Source of the DNA: Tharpella sp964457755
GTDB lineage: Bacteria; Desulfobacterota; Anaeroferrophillalia; Anaeroferrophillales; Tharpellaceae
Direction of reading: 5' to 3'
NCBI GenBank assembly: GCA_964457755.1
Contig: CAYWGC010000010.1
Span: forward strand, 10,526 to 74,525
Length of the DNA stretch: 64,000 bases
A program made the position numbers and the translations under genes. The notes under the pieces were generated by a model, which worked only from the letters and a program-made list of their open reading frames with translations, had not been told where the DNA came from and did no database searches. The stretch's first letter is position 1. The number at the start of each line of letters is the position of its first letter. Shown piece by piece: positions 1 through 8,270 of this stretch.

Positions 1-1
1 C

Positions 2-937
2 ATCGAGGAGGGAGGGCGCTATCTCTACATCGACCCGGGTCAGTATAATCGATCGGCCCACTCCGAAGAAGGGTGCCCCACTTGCCACATATCGGTAAGC
101 GACGATCATCCCGAAGATGGCGTCCGCCCCTCACGGGCTCTCTGTAACAGTTGCCATGACAGTGTGGCCGAAGAGTATGCAGCCTGCAACCATGCCGCCA
201 ACGCCGACTGCACAGAGTGCCACAACCCGCACCAAGTAAAATCGATAAAAACGGTTTCCGGTTTTGATATGAATGGAATGTGCATTGAATGTCACGACCC
301 GAAGGAGGTTTCCGGAACCCACGGAGTGTGGCTGCCGCAGGCCCAATTGCACATCGAAGCCCTTCCCTGCATAACCTGCCACACCGGTTCTGAGAACTAC
401 GTAATCACCTTCTACATCGAAAAATTCGAGAAACGGGCCGGCACTGCCACTAAATTACAATTAGCCACCTTTGCCGATCTTAAGGCTATCGCTCCCGCCG
501 GCAAGGTCGAGCATCTTATTGACACCAATGCCGACGGAATCATCAACCTGGCGGAACTTAAAGCATTCAACTCTTCCTCAAACAAGCAGGGACTGAAACT
601 TAAAGGCATGATGACTCCTCAGGATGCAAGTCACACCTACAGCACCCTGGACAACCGCTGGGACTGCACCTTCTGTCATGCTTCCGGACCCTCGGCCATG
701 CAGATAAGTTTTGTCGCCATACCGGATGGACAAGGTACATATATGCAAATAGAGGTAGAACCGGGTGCCGTTCTCGACGCGATTAACGGTACACCTGACT
801 TCTATATGGTTGGGGCTACACGCAACAAAACGTTAAGCTATGTCGGACTCATCATCGTCGTAGCCGGTCTGCTGATGCCCATCGGACACGGTTCATTGCG
901 CCTGTTAACTATGAAAAACAGAAAAGAGGAGGAGTAA
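2..937 (+). CDS. Membrane-anchored multihaem cytochrome c (5' end outside window)
   Basis: The frame is open from the first bases, so the gene begins upstream; the GTG at 164 is only an internal codon. Six CxxCH haem-attachment motifs are visible: CPTCH, CNSCH, CTECH, CIECH, CITCH and CTFCH, so the protein should be periplasmic and carry at least six haems c. A calcium-binding EF-hand-like loop (D-T-N-A-D-G-I-I-N-L-A-E) lies between the fifth and sixth motifs. A single hydrophobic helix near the C-terminus, followed by a basic tail, probably anchors it in the inner membrane. The next gene, a cytochrome b, starts one base after the stop, so the two probably form a quinol-linked electron-transfer complex. 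The exact redox partner is not identifiable from sequence. Confidence 0.9.
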   Translation: MEEGGRYLYIDPGQYNRSAHSEEGCPTCHISVSDDHPEDGVRPSRALCNSCHDSVAEEYAACNHAANADCTECHNPHQVKSIKTVSGFDMNGMCIECHDPKEVSGTHGVWLPQAQLHIEALPCITCHTGSENYVITFYIEKFEKRAGTATKLQLATFADLKAIAPAGKVEHLIDTNADGIINLAELKAFNSSSNKQGLKLKGMMTPQDASHTYSTLDNRWDCTFCHASGPSAMQISFVAIPDGQGTYMQIEVEPGAVLDAINGTPDFYMVGATRNKTLSYVGLIIVVAGLLMPIGHGSLRLLTMKNRKEEE

Positions 938-938
938 A

Positions 939-1619
939 ATGCGCATCAAGGAGAAGATCTATCTGACCCCCACGCCGATTCGAATCTGGCACTGGCTCAA
1001 CGCCTTTGGGATCATCACTTTGTGCGTTACCGGCGCGGAAATACGCTTCCCTGAATTTGTCCATATCTTTGGCAATTTCAAAGCTGTGGTACGGGTTCAT
1101 AATGCTGCTGGCATAGTTGTCGCTCTATCTTTCGCCCTATGGTTTATCTACTACGCCTTTGTTGCCAGAACCCTGATCAAGATCTACGTACCGACGGTCA
1201 CCGACATCAGAAAAGGCTTGATCAGACAAGCCCTCTACTATTTCTTCTATTTTTTCCTGGGAAGCAAGCCAAATCCCCATCACCAGACGCCGGAGAACAA
1301 GTTCAATCCCCTGCAGAAATCGGCTTACATGGCGATGATGCTTATCCTGACACCCATAGTCATCATCACCGGTATCTTCTTGATGAATGTAACCCCTTTA
1401 CGTAACTTTGTCCTGGGCATCGGCGCACTCAAGGTCCTGGTAGAAGTACACTGGTTACTGGCCTGCTCCTTCTGTGCCTTCTTATTTGCGCACTTCTACT
1501 TAGCGACTCTGGGGCACACCCCCTTCGCACACTTTATACCGATGTGGACGGGATGGGAAGAGATCGAGCCGAACGCGCATGACGAAGATGCCACCGAAGA
1601 GCCCAAAGCTGCAGCTTGA
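939..1619 (+). CDS. Cytochrome b561-type membrane subunit (thiosulfate reductase/FdhI-like b subunit)
   Basis: A 226-residue integral membrane protein with about four hydrophobic helices. The N-terminal motif TPIRIWHWLNAFGI and the later histidines (VRVHNAAG, VEVHWLLA, LFAHFYLA) match the di-haem cytochrome b of the formate dehydrogenase gamma/Ni-Fe hydrogenase b-type family. These histidines would ligate two haems b and exchange electrons with menaquinol. The ATG lies one base after the stop of the multihaem cytochrome c, which implies co-translation and a shared complex moving electrons between the quinone pool and periplasmic haems. The C-terminal tail is acidic and low in complexity. The direction of electron flow is inferred only. 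Confidence 0.88.
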   Translation: MRIKEKIYLTPTPIRIWHWLNAFGIITLCVTGAEIRFPEFVHIFGNFKAVVRVHNAAGIVVALSFALWFIYYAFVARTLIKIYVPTVTDIRKGLIRQALYYFFYFFLGSKPNPHHQTPENKFNPLQKSAYMAMMLILTPIVIITGIFLMNVTPLRNFVLGIGALKVLVEVHWLLACSFCAFLFAHFYLATLGHTPFAHFIPMWTGWEEIEPNAHDEDATEEPKAAA

Positions 1620-1657
1620 CAAAAGCGTCTATACACCTGTAAATAAGGATCTTCGAC

Positions 1658-1702
1658 CCTTCCCCGGTCCCCCCCTTTCGGGAATAGGGGGGCCGGGGAA
1701 GG
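1658..1702. terminator. Strong GC-rich hairpin after the cytochrome bc pair
   Basis: The arms CCTTCCCCGG and CCGGGGAAGG, extended by a run of C against a run of G and one bulged T, form a stem of about 16 base pairs around an 11-12 base loop. No T-tract follows, so this may be a transcript-stabilising or partly terminating hairpin rather than a classical intrinsic terminator. It separates the cytochrome pair from the HAMP-domain gene. Confidence 0.55.
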
Positions 1703-1769
1703 CAGAAACCACCTTCCCCATTAAAAGAGTGTCAAGTTAGAAACCGGATGACCGAAAAGGAGATTGGAC

Positions 1770-2600
1770 ATGTTCAACCGCTTTGCTTCCAAAGCAATCT
1801 TCCCGGTAGCACTTTCCCTGACTGGTTTTGTCATCATCTGCAGCCTCATGCTCTACTCTTCCATTAAAGAGGGTTTCATGAGGGATGCAATCCGGCAGGA
1901 GACCAGCCTTGCCGACACCGTCGTCAGTTCAACCCGCTACACCATGATGACGGATGACAGGGAAAGCCTTGAGCATATTATCAACAGTATCGGATCCCAG
2001 AAGGGAATCGAACATCTCCGTATCTTCAATAAAGAGGGAGTTATCATGTTCTCCTCAACTCCTGAGGAGTTAAACCATGTTGTTGACAAAACTACAGCTG
2101 GATGTATCGAATGCCACACCGGTTCCAAGCCTAGTGTACGTCTAGGATCGATGGAACTGGCCCGCCGCTTCGTCAATGCCAACAATAATAATGTGTTGGC
2201 CATCACCGCTCCAATATACAACGATGCCCACTGCTCCGCCGGTGACTGTCATTTTCACCCCCCCCATCAAAAAGTGCTCGGAACCCTCGATATCGGACTG
2301 TCGACCGCAGCTTTAGACAGCAGCCTGCTAGCCCTGCGCTGGAAAATGACGATCTTCTGCATCATGGTTCTCATCTTGTCCGTGGGCGGGGTCAGTGCCC
2401 TCCTCAAACGAAACCTGTTAACACCTATAAATCAGTTAATAGACTATGTGAAAAAGGTTGCCAAAGGCAACCTGGATGATGATTTCCCCAAAGGAGTCAG
2501 TGAGGTCGAGATTCTGGGCCAGATATATCTTGACATAGCCCGGCAAAAACAACTGGCCGAAACAAAATTGATAAAAAACGAAAAAGCTGATAACAAGTAA
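1770..2600 (+). CDS. Periplasmic haem-binding sensor with HAMP domain, no output domain
   Basis: The ATG at 1770 is chosen over TTG at 1764 because AAAAGGAG ends seven bases upstream. The 276-residue protein has an N-terminal membrane helix (about 9-30), a periplasmic domain with a CxxCH at about 112-116 and a CX4CH (CSAGDCH) at about 155-161, a second helix (about 192-212) and a HAMP linker, then ends in a short charged tail. It lacks kinase, receiver, cyclase and chemoreceptor domains. The input half resembles the histidine kinase at 6603-8153, with the same 43-residue spacing between the two haem motifs. It may be a decoy, a heterodimer partner of that kinase or a stand-alone redox sensor; function is inferred. 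Confidence 0.82.
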   Translation: MFNRFASKAIFPVALSLTGFVIICSLMLYSSIKEGFMRDAIRQETSLADTVVSSTRYTMMTDDRESLEHIINSIGSQKGIEHLRIFNKEGVIMFSSTPEELNHVVDKTTAGCIECHTGSKPSVRLGSMELARRFVNANNNNVLAITAPIYNDAHCSAGDCHFHPPHQKVLGTLDIGLSTAALDSSLLALRWKMTIFCIMVLILSVGGVSALLKRNLLTPINQLIDYVKKVAKGNLDDDFPKGVSEVEILGQIYLDIARQKQLAETKLIKNEKADNK

Positions 2601-2703
2601 AAAAGAGAGGAGCGCTGCTGGCTGGCTTTAGTTCTCATGGGACAGGCTAAGAAAGTATCCGAAAAAACCTTATGAAAGTTGTCAGAGCAAATGGGGGTTT
2701 TGC

Positions 2704-3228
2704 GTGTTTTTACGACGGAAGCAGAGAGAGAGTCAGCCATTGGCCCCGGACCATGGTTTACCAAACCCGGACTTGCGCCGCCAGAAAATTTACGATAACA
2801 TCAGCTACCTCAAGAAACAGATAAGCTACAGTAAATGCTGGATAGCCGTTTTTTTTCTGATCAGCCTTGGAGCTGCAGTCGACTTCCGCTTTTTCCCCCC
2901 GATATCCGAAAAAACAAGAGACCTTCTGGGAGCTCCTCCGCCCCCTACCCTGATCAGTATTGCGCTGATCGTCTACGCTTTTTCCGCCCTCATCCTCATC
3001 CTGGGACATCTTAACAAGGGCTCCGTTCGCTTTCAGGGTTGGTCACATATGGGCTATCTTTCCGCCTTTTATATATTCTTTTACTATGCCGGACTGCTCC
3101 GCGAAAATTTCTGGCCCGTCTTCATCGCCGGCCTGACGATTCTCGGCCTTGAACACTACCGGGTCTGGTCCGTCTGCAGTGAAACCATAAGAGAAGAGAA
3201 GAAGATACTTAAGATCCTGGAAAAATGA
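2704..3228 (+). CDS. Small multi-spanning membrane protein, unknown function
   Basis: A 174-residue protein predicted from a GTG start with a G-rich stretch just upstream. A basic, polar N-terminus of about 45 residues is followed by roughly four hydrophobic segments (around residues 46-63, 82-103, 115-128 and 138-152) and a charged C-terminal tail rich in E and K. I recognise no family motif. It lies between the haem/HAMP sensor and a small zinc-ribbon membrane protein on the same strand, so it may belong to the redox-signalling group, but this is only context. The start codon is uncertain. Confidence 0.6.
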   Translation: MFLRRKQRESQPLAPDHGLPNPDLRRQKIYDNISYLKKQISYSKCWIAVFFLISLGAAVDFRFFPPISEKTRDLLGAPPPPTLISIALIVYAFSALILILGHLNKGSVRFQGWSHMGYLSAFYIFFYYAGLLRENFWPVFIAGLTILGLEHYRVWSVCSETIREEKKILKILEK

Positions 3229-3338
3229 TGCATTATTCCGAAGCCTGATCTGGTTCCTGCTCTATTTTAAAGCGTCAAACCACAAGCCTCATCTCATATT
3301 AAAAATTCACTTTACCGTTTCAGAATAAGGAGCACAGT

Positions 3339-3683
3339 TTGGAAGAAAACAAAAGTGAAGATCTCTCGCAGTTTGCCCTCGGGCTGAAAAAACTTCGTCG
3401 CCGGCGTTGGTTTTTTTGGGGAATAATTATTATTTATGTGCCCTCGATCTGGCTTTCACTACGGATAACCAACTCCGACCGCCAGACCGCCAAAGTTTTT
3501 GCGGTTTGGTTTGTGCTGGTTCTGGTAGCCAGCCTTCTCACGGCAGCCGGCAAGTGTCCACGTTGCGGTAACCTTTTTCATGTCAACGGATTTACACCTC
3601 TTTATCTGCGTCGATGCCTGCATTGCGGGCTCCACATAACTGCGGACAAAAAACAGCGTAAGCCAAAAAAACAAGCAGATTAA
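3339..3683 (+). CDS. Small membrane protein with zinc ribbon
   Basis: A 114-residue protein starting at TTG, supported by AAGGAG six bases upstream. A basic segment (KKLRRRRW) precedes two hydrophobic helices (about 24-42 and 50-69). A cytoplasmic zinc ribbon then carries CPRCG and CLHCG, followed by a very lysine-rich tail. The family is not recognised. The stop is three bases before the ATG of the large Cache/PAS/CBS/DUF294 sensor, so the two are probably co-transcribed and possibly translationally coupled. Confidence 0.7.
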   Translation: MEENKSEDLSQFALGLKKLRRRRWFFWGIIIIYVPSIWLSLRITNSDRQTAKVFAVWFVLVLVASLLTAAGKCPRCGNLFHVNGFTPLYLRRCLHCGLHITADKKQRKPKKQAD

Positions 3684-3686
3684 CAC

Positions 3687-6596
3687 ATGAGTGAAAGCAT
3701 GAAACAACCCCGCCGGAAAAGTTTTTCCATAAAAATAATACTCCCCACCCTACTCGCCATTCTTCTCTTTATCATCTCCATGTTCATGATAATTATCCCT
3801 CTATTAAAATATGAGTTAATGGAGGACAAAAGGGAGATGATCCGTGAACTCACAAACTCCGCCTGGAGCATTCTGGAAAAACAGCACTCAGAGGAAAAGA
3901 AAGGCCGCTTGACCATGGCGGAAGCTCAAAAAAACGCTTTAGAAACGATCCAGGAGCTCCGTTACGGCAAAAAGAGAAAGAACTATTTCTGGATAACCGA
4001 CACCTCCCCAATAATGCTCATGCACCCTTATCGTAATGATTTGCATGGCGTAGATCTCTCGAGCCATACAGATAAACATGAAAAAAAAATGTTCAAAGAG
4101 ATGGCCGAAATCGCCCAAAAAGATGGGGATGGCTTTGTCGACTACCTGTGGCAGTGGCATGATGAACCGGGCAAAATAGTTCCCAAAGTCTCCTATATAA
4201 AGATTTTCACACCTTGGAGTTGGATTCTTGGAACCGGGATTTACATAGATGATGTGGATGAAGAGATAAGTGCTATGAGCAGCACTATATTCAAAATATC
4301 TGCTGTCATAACCCTCCTTATCGCTCTGCTTCTCTTTAAAATCAACTGGGAAAGCCTGCAGATTGAGAGAAAACGTCAACAAGCGGAAACAGATTGCGTA
4401 GAATCTGAAAGAAAATACCGGGCCCTGGTTGAAGCCTCTACCGAAGGCGTTTTGCTGTTCCTTGAAGAAAAACTGGTCTACAGCAATAAGCCAGCCATGA
4501 AGATGCTTCGTCGCAAACAGGAAATCTCTGAAAATGACCTGGAAAGCATTTTCGGACAGGATCGTAGAGGTTTCCAATTTTTTAAGGAGGTTATCAAAAA
4601 CCCCAATAGCTGCGATAATTTTGAAACTTCATTACAGACCACCAGCGGGGTTAAACTGGATGCCCATATTGCCGTCACCAGCATAACCCTTGAAGGTCGT
4701 GAAGGGGTTATCCTGACCTTAAAAGATATCAGTAAAAATAAAATAATAGAGCAGGAGTTAGGAGACAGCCAACAACGCTATCAATCTCTTGCCGACAAAC
4801 TGCATTCCGGGATTTTCCGCATAGATGCCTCCAAAAAGGGAACTTTCATTGAAGCCAACCAGGCAACCGCCGAGATTTTCGGCTTCAAAAACCGGGAGCA
4901 ACTTTTCAACACCCCCCTCTCGCTGCTCTTTGCAGATCTGCTGGATTGGGAAAATCTTAAAACTCAACTTAAGGAGAAAGGTTTTGTCGAGAAAAATGTT
5001 CTCACCTTAAGAAGATATAATAGGAACAACACGATTATCTCAATCTCCCTGGGACAAACCACGAATGACACGGGGGGTATTGAATATTTTGAAGGTTTTA
5101 TTGAAGATATAACCGAGAGGGTAAAGGCAGAACAGGAACGTGAGAATCTGATCGTTGAGCTCCAAACCTCACTCCTCTTTATAAACCAGCCAATCAAGGA
5201 ATTTACCACCCCGCCTCTAACCTGCAAGGTGGATTGTTCTATCCACCTTGCCGCCCAGATGATGCAAGAACAGCAACAAAACGCGATTCTTGTCCAGAGC
5301 GAAAGCGGAGAGGATCTGGGCATCGTAACCGACTACGATATCTCCCACCGCTTCGTCGTCGAAAACATGCCACCGGAAACGCAAGTTCACAGAATCATGA
5401 GTTCCTCAGTGATTTCCATAGCAGATGATGCTCTGCTCTTCGAAGCCACCCGGATGACCCAGAAGGAGTCGATCAGACATCTCTTCACCCGGGGTGCAGA
5501 TGGAAAGATCAATGGTATTATCGACAATCAGGAGCTTCTTAACTTTCACCAATACTCATCTTCAATACTTATCCGGGAGATCCAAGATGCTGAATCTGTT
5601 GGGACCCTAGTGAAAGCCCATGAACGACTGCCGAGACTGATCAAAACCTTAATCGACAGCGGGGCAAAGTCAGAAAACATCACCAAATTGATCAGTACAA
5701 TCTCTGATCTGATCACTCAAAAAATCATCACTTTTGCGATCACAGATCTAGGTCCTCCACCAGCTGACTTTTCATTTGTGGCCCTTGGCAGTGAAGGCCG
5801 GACAGAACAGACGCTGGTCACCGACCAAGACAATGCCATTATCTATGAAGATGTCGAAGAGGATAGAAAGTTAGAAGCTCAAGATTATTTTACAGCGCTT
5901 GGAGAAAAAGTGTGCAAAGATTTAGACCTGGTCGGCTATCACCTCTGCGAAGGTGATATAATGGCCATGAATCCTAAATGGTGCCAGCCCTTCTCCTCCT
6001 GGAAAGATTATTTTCATGACTGGATAACCGAAGCCACACCGCAAAATTTACTGGAGATCAATATTTTCTTTGATTTTAGAAACCTCCATGGGAAAAGTCG
6101 ATTTACTGAGAAGTTACGCCAATATATCGACTACCTGCTGAAGAAAAACCGACTCTTTTTCATATATTTTGCACAAAATGCCCTGCTCTATAAACCGCCA
6201 ATCGGTTTTTTCGGTAAAATCGTCGTGGGCTCATCTGATAAATGGCCGGAAGCTTTCAATATAAAAACCGCTATGAAACTGATGTTAAACTTCGCCAGAA
6301 TCTACGCTCTACAGTATCATATTGCCGAGACCAACACCCTTTCACGGATGAAAAAACTATATGAAATAGGAGTTATCAAAGAAAACTTTTATGAAGAGAC
6401 AACCGAGGTCTATAACTATCTGATGCAGCTTCGCTTAAAACATCAAATAAGTTTGATGAACTGTAAGATGCCGCCCGATAATTTCATCAACCCCAAAAGC
6501 CTTAGCGATATTGAGCTGACAATGCTGAAGAGGGCCCTTACCCACCTCTCGCAAATCCAGACAAAAATCAAATTCCATTATAAAGGTAGTGGATAA
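3687..6596 (+). CDS. Cache-PAS-PAS-CBS-DUF294 membrane signalling protein
   Basis: A 969-residue protein with domains in this order: membrane helix (about 12-36), periplasmic single Cache domain (about 45-195, with the characteristic NYFWITD and FTPWSWILGTGIY motifs), second helix (about 198-215), two PAS domains (about 245-480), a pair of CBS domains (about 500-620), and a DUF294-type nucleotidyltransferase with GSEGRTEQ near residue 701 and TDQDNA soon after, followed by the DUF294 C-terminal domain. DUF294 resembles the GlnD/GlnE nucleotidyltransferase fold, so an external ligand may control nucleotide transfer or binding; no substrate is known. The same CBS and DUF294 modules occur as separate genes at 18890-20561 beside an acetate-type transporter. 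The stop lies six bases from the convergent kinase stop. Confidence 0.9.
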   Translation: MSESMKQPRRKSFSIKIILPTLLAILLFIISMFMIIIPLLKYELMEDKREMIRELTNSAWSILEKQHSEEKKGRLTMAEAQKNALETIQELRYGKKRKNYFWITDTSPIMLMHPYRNDLHGVDLSSHTDKHEKKMFKEMAEIAQKDGDGFVDYLWQWHDEPGKIVPKVSYIKIFTPWSWILGTGIYIDDVDEEISAMSSTIFKISAVITLLIALLLFKINWESLQIERKRQQAETDCVESERKYRALVEASTEGVLLFLEEKLVYSNKPAMKMLRRKQEISENDLESIFGQDRRGFQFFKEVIKNPNSCDNFETSLQTTSGVKLDAHIAVTSITLEGREGVILTLKDISKNKIIEQELGDSQQRYQSLADKLHSGIFRIDASKKGTFIEANQATAEIFGFKNREQLFNTPLSLLFADLLDWENLKTQLKEKGFVEKNVLTLRRYNRNNTIISISLGQTTNDTGGIEYFEGFIEDITERVKAEQERENLIVELQTSLLFINQPIKEFTTPPLTCKVDCSIHLAAQMMQEQQQNAILVQSESGEDLGIVTDYDISHRFVVENMPPETQVHRIMSSSVISIADDALLFEATRMTQKESIRHLFTRGADGKINGIIDNQELLNFHQYSSSILIREIQDAESVGTLVKAHERLPRLIKTLIDSGAKSENITKLISTISDLITQKIITFAITDLGPPPADFSFVALGSEGRTEQTLVTDQDNAIIYEDVEEDRKLEAQDYFTALGEKVCKDLDLVGYHLCEGDIMAMNPKWCQPFSSWKDYFHDWITEATPQNLLEINIFFDFRNLHGKSRFTEKLRQYIDYLLKKNRLFFIYFAQNALLYKPPIGFFGKIVVGSSDKWPEAFNIKTAMKLMLNFARIYALQYHIAETNTLSRMKKLYEIGVIKENFYEETTEVYNYLMQLRLKHQISLMNCKMPPDNFINPKSLSDIELTMLKRALTHLSQIQTKIKFHYKGSG

Positions 6597-6602
6597 AACG
6601 CC

Positions 6603-8153
6603 TCAAATGGGCAAATTAATGATGAAAACGGTTCCTCTTCCCGGCTCACTTTCAACCTCGATATCACCGCCATGTGACTGGATAATGCCGTAGGAGACCG
6701 AAAGGCCCAGGCCGGTGCCTTTATGCCCTTTAGTGCTGAAGAAGGGATCGAAAAGTTTTTCGATATTCTCTTCAGGAATACCACAGCCGCTATCCTCGAT
6801 CCGGACGTAGATAGAATCACCCGAAGGGTTCATCCCTGTCCGGATGGCCAATTGACCGCCATGCGGCATAGCCTGGCCGGCATTGATCAGCATATTAATA
6901 AGTACCTGCTCAATCTGAGAAGCGTCTATCAAGGTTTCCGGCAGACCAGAAGCATCCTCTCTGATTATCTCAATATCTCTTAAATCGGCATTGTGTTCGA
7001 TCAAGGAAATAGTCCGGTCGATGGCTTCGCTGACCGGCTGCAGCGCTTTCTGCGAATCCGAGGCTCGAGCAAAGTCGAGCAGCTCTTTAACGATCTTAGA
7101 GCAGCGCTTGGCCTCGTGGATAACCGTCTGGCAATCCTCGACCAAGGCATCGTCCAGACGGGGATCACCGGAAAGCAGAGAGGTGTGAATCATAATCCCG
7201 GTCAGCGGATTATTGAGCTCATGGGCGATCCCCGCAACGAGCTCTCCCAGGGAGGCGAGTTTTTCCGAACGGTACAAAACCGATTGCATATCCTTGATCT
7301 CGCGCGTCCGTTCCTCAACCCGAGTCTCCAGCATGGCGGACCACTCATCCCGCTCCTCCTGGTTTTTTTTCAACTTGATAGTCATGTCGTTAAAGGCCTC
7401 GGCCAACTCTCCCAACTCATCTCCAGGCACAGATTCGACCAAGCCCCACTCCCCCTTGCCGACAGCCCGGGTATGCTCCAGCAGGGTATGCACCGGCTGG
7501 ATAATCAGTTTTTTAGTGAGCTGGGTCAGGCAGAGAGAGATCGAGAGAATCAGAAAAAATATCTGAATAATGGTATTGTTGCAATAATTACGGATCGTCG
7601 TAAGCATTGAATCGGCCGAGATCGTAATCTCTAAAAGACCCAGCAGACGCTTATCCGGGCTGTGGGCATGGCAGGCACCGGTCCAGCAGGTCTCTTCATT
7701 ATAGATATGTTTGACGGCGCCGAGAACCTTGTTTCCATTACAGTCGAGAAACAATCTACTCTGAGGCAAGGGGAAAGGGGAGAGCCGGAGAGGTTCGTCA
7801 TTATGGCACTCCATACATGCCGGAGCCGTTTTATTGTCAAGGCTTGTACCGATTTTACTCTTTTCACTGGAGAAGGTCACCAGCCCATCCTGATTGAAGA
7901 TCCTGATCCGTTTGATCCCTTTCTGTTTACCCATCTCCCCGATTGTAACCTGGATCTGGTTCCGGTTGTTTTCCAGCATCTGGTGAAACATCGCCCTGTA
8001 GATGGTTTCGCTGAGGTGGTCGAGGTCTGATACAGCACTCTTAAAAAAGGCCTCTCTGAGGATGGATATGTTGAAATATCCGAAGAGGGCCGAGGTGAAC
8101 AAGAGGACAATTCCCGTAATCAGCGAGAGCTGCACGATCAATTTCAAACGCAT
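6603..8153 (-). CDS. Sensor histidine kinase with periplasmic di-haem-type domain
   Basis: A 516-residue kinase: N-terminal membrane helix, periplasmic domain with CMECH (about 113-117) and CWTGACH (CX4CH, about 156-162), a second helix, HAMP, a coiled linker, HisKA with the phospho-acceptor in AGIAHELNNP (His about 311), and a HATPase domain ending in GTGLGLSVSYGI. Covalent haem in the sensor implies response to redox state, oxygen or NO. It lies downstream of its NtrC-type partner on the same strand with a 117-base gap, so the pair is likely one transcription unit. Its input domain is a paralogue of the protein at 1770-2600, and the likely targets are the neighbouring cytochrome genes (inferred). 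Confidence 0.92.
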   Translation of the reverse strand: MRLKLIVQLSLITGIVLLFTSALFGYFNISILREAFFKSAVSDLDHLSETIYRAMFHQMLENNRNQIQVTIGEMGKQKGIKRIRIFNQDGLVTFSSEKSKIGTSLDNKTAPACMECHNDEPLRLSPFPLPQSRLFLDCNGNKVLGAVKHIYNEETCWTGACHAHSPDKRLLGLLEITISADSMLTTIRNYCNNTIIQIFFLILSISLCLTQLTKKLIIQPVHTLLEHTRAVGKGEWGLVESVPGDELGELAEAFNDMTIKLKKNQEERDEWSAMLETRVEERTREIKDMQSVLYRSEKLASLGELVAGIAHELNNPLTGIMIHTSLLSGDPRLDDALVEDCQTVIHEAKRCSKIVKELLDFARASDSQKALQPVSEAIDRTISLIEHNADLRDIEIIREDASGLPETLIDASQIEQVLINMLINAGQAMPHGGQLAIRTGMNPSGDSIYVRIEDSGCGIPEENIEKLFDPFFSTKGHKGTGLGLSVSYGIIQSHGGDIEVESEPGRGTVFIINLPI

Positions 8154-8270
8154 GCCTGTTTTATTCTCCTCTTTCTCAGCTCGGCCCTACAGGCATAAGA
8201 AATTACTGCCTAATACCTTTGAATAATTGACGTAATCTTAAGTAGAACTCCAGGTTTGCGGAAATGACAC

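Noticed and set aside
164..937. Cytochrome starting at GTG 164
   Set aside because: The frame is open to base 2 with two more CxxCH motifs before 164, so the gene starts outside the window.
6993..7610. Plus-strand frame of 205 codons inside the histidine kinase
   Set aside because: It is a shadow of the kinase in another frame; no motif and no ribosome-binding site.
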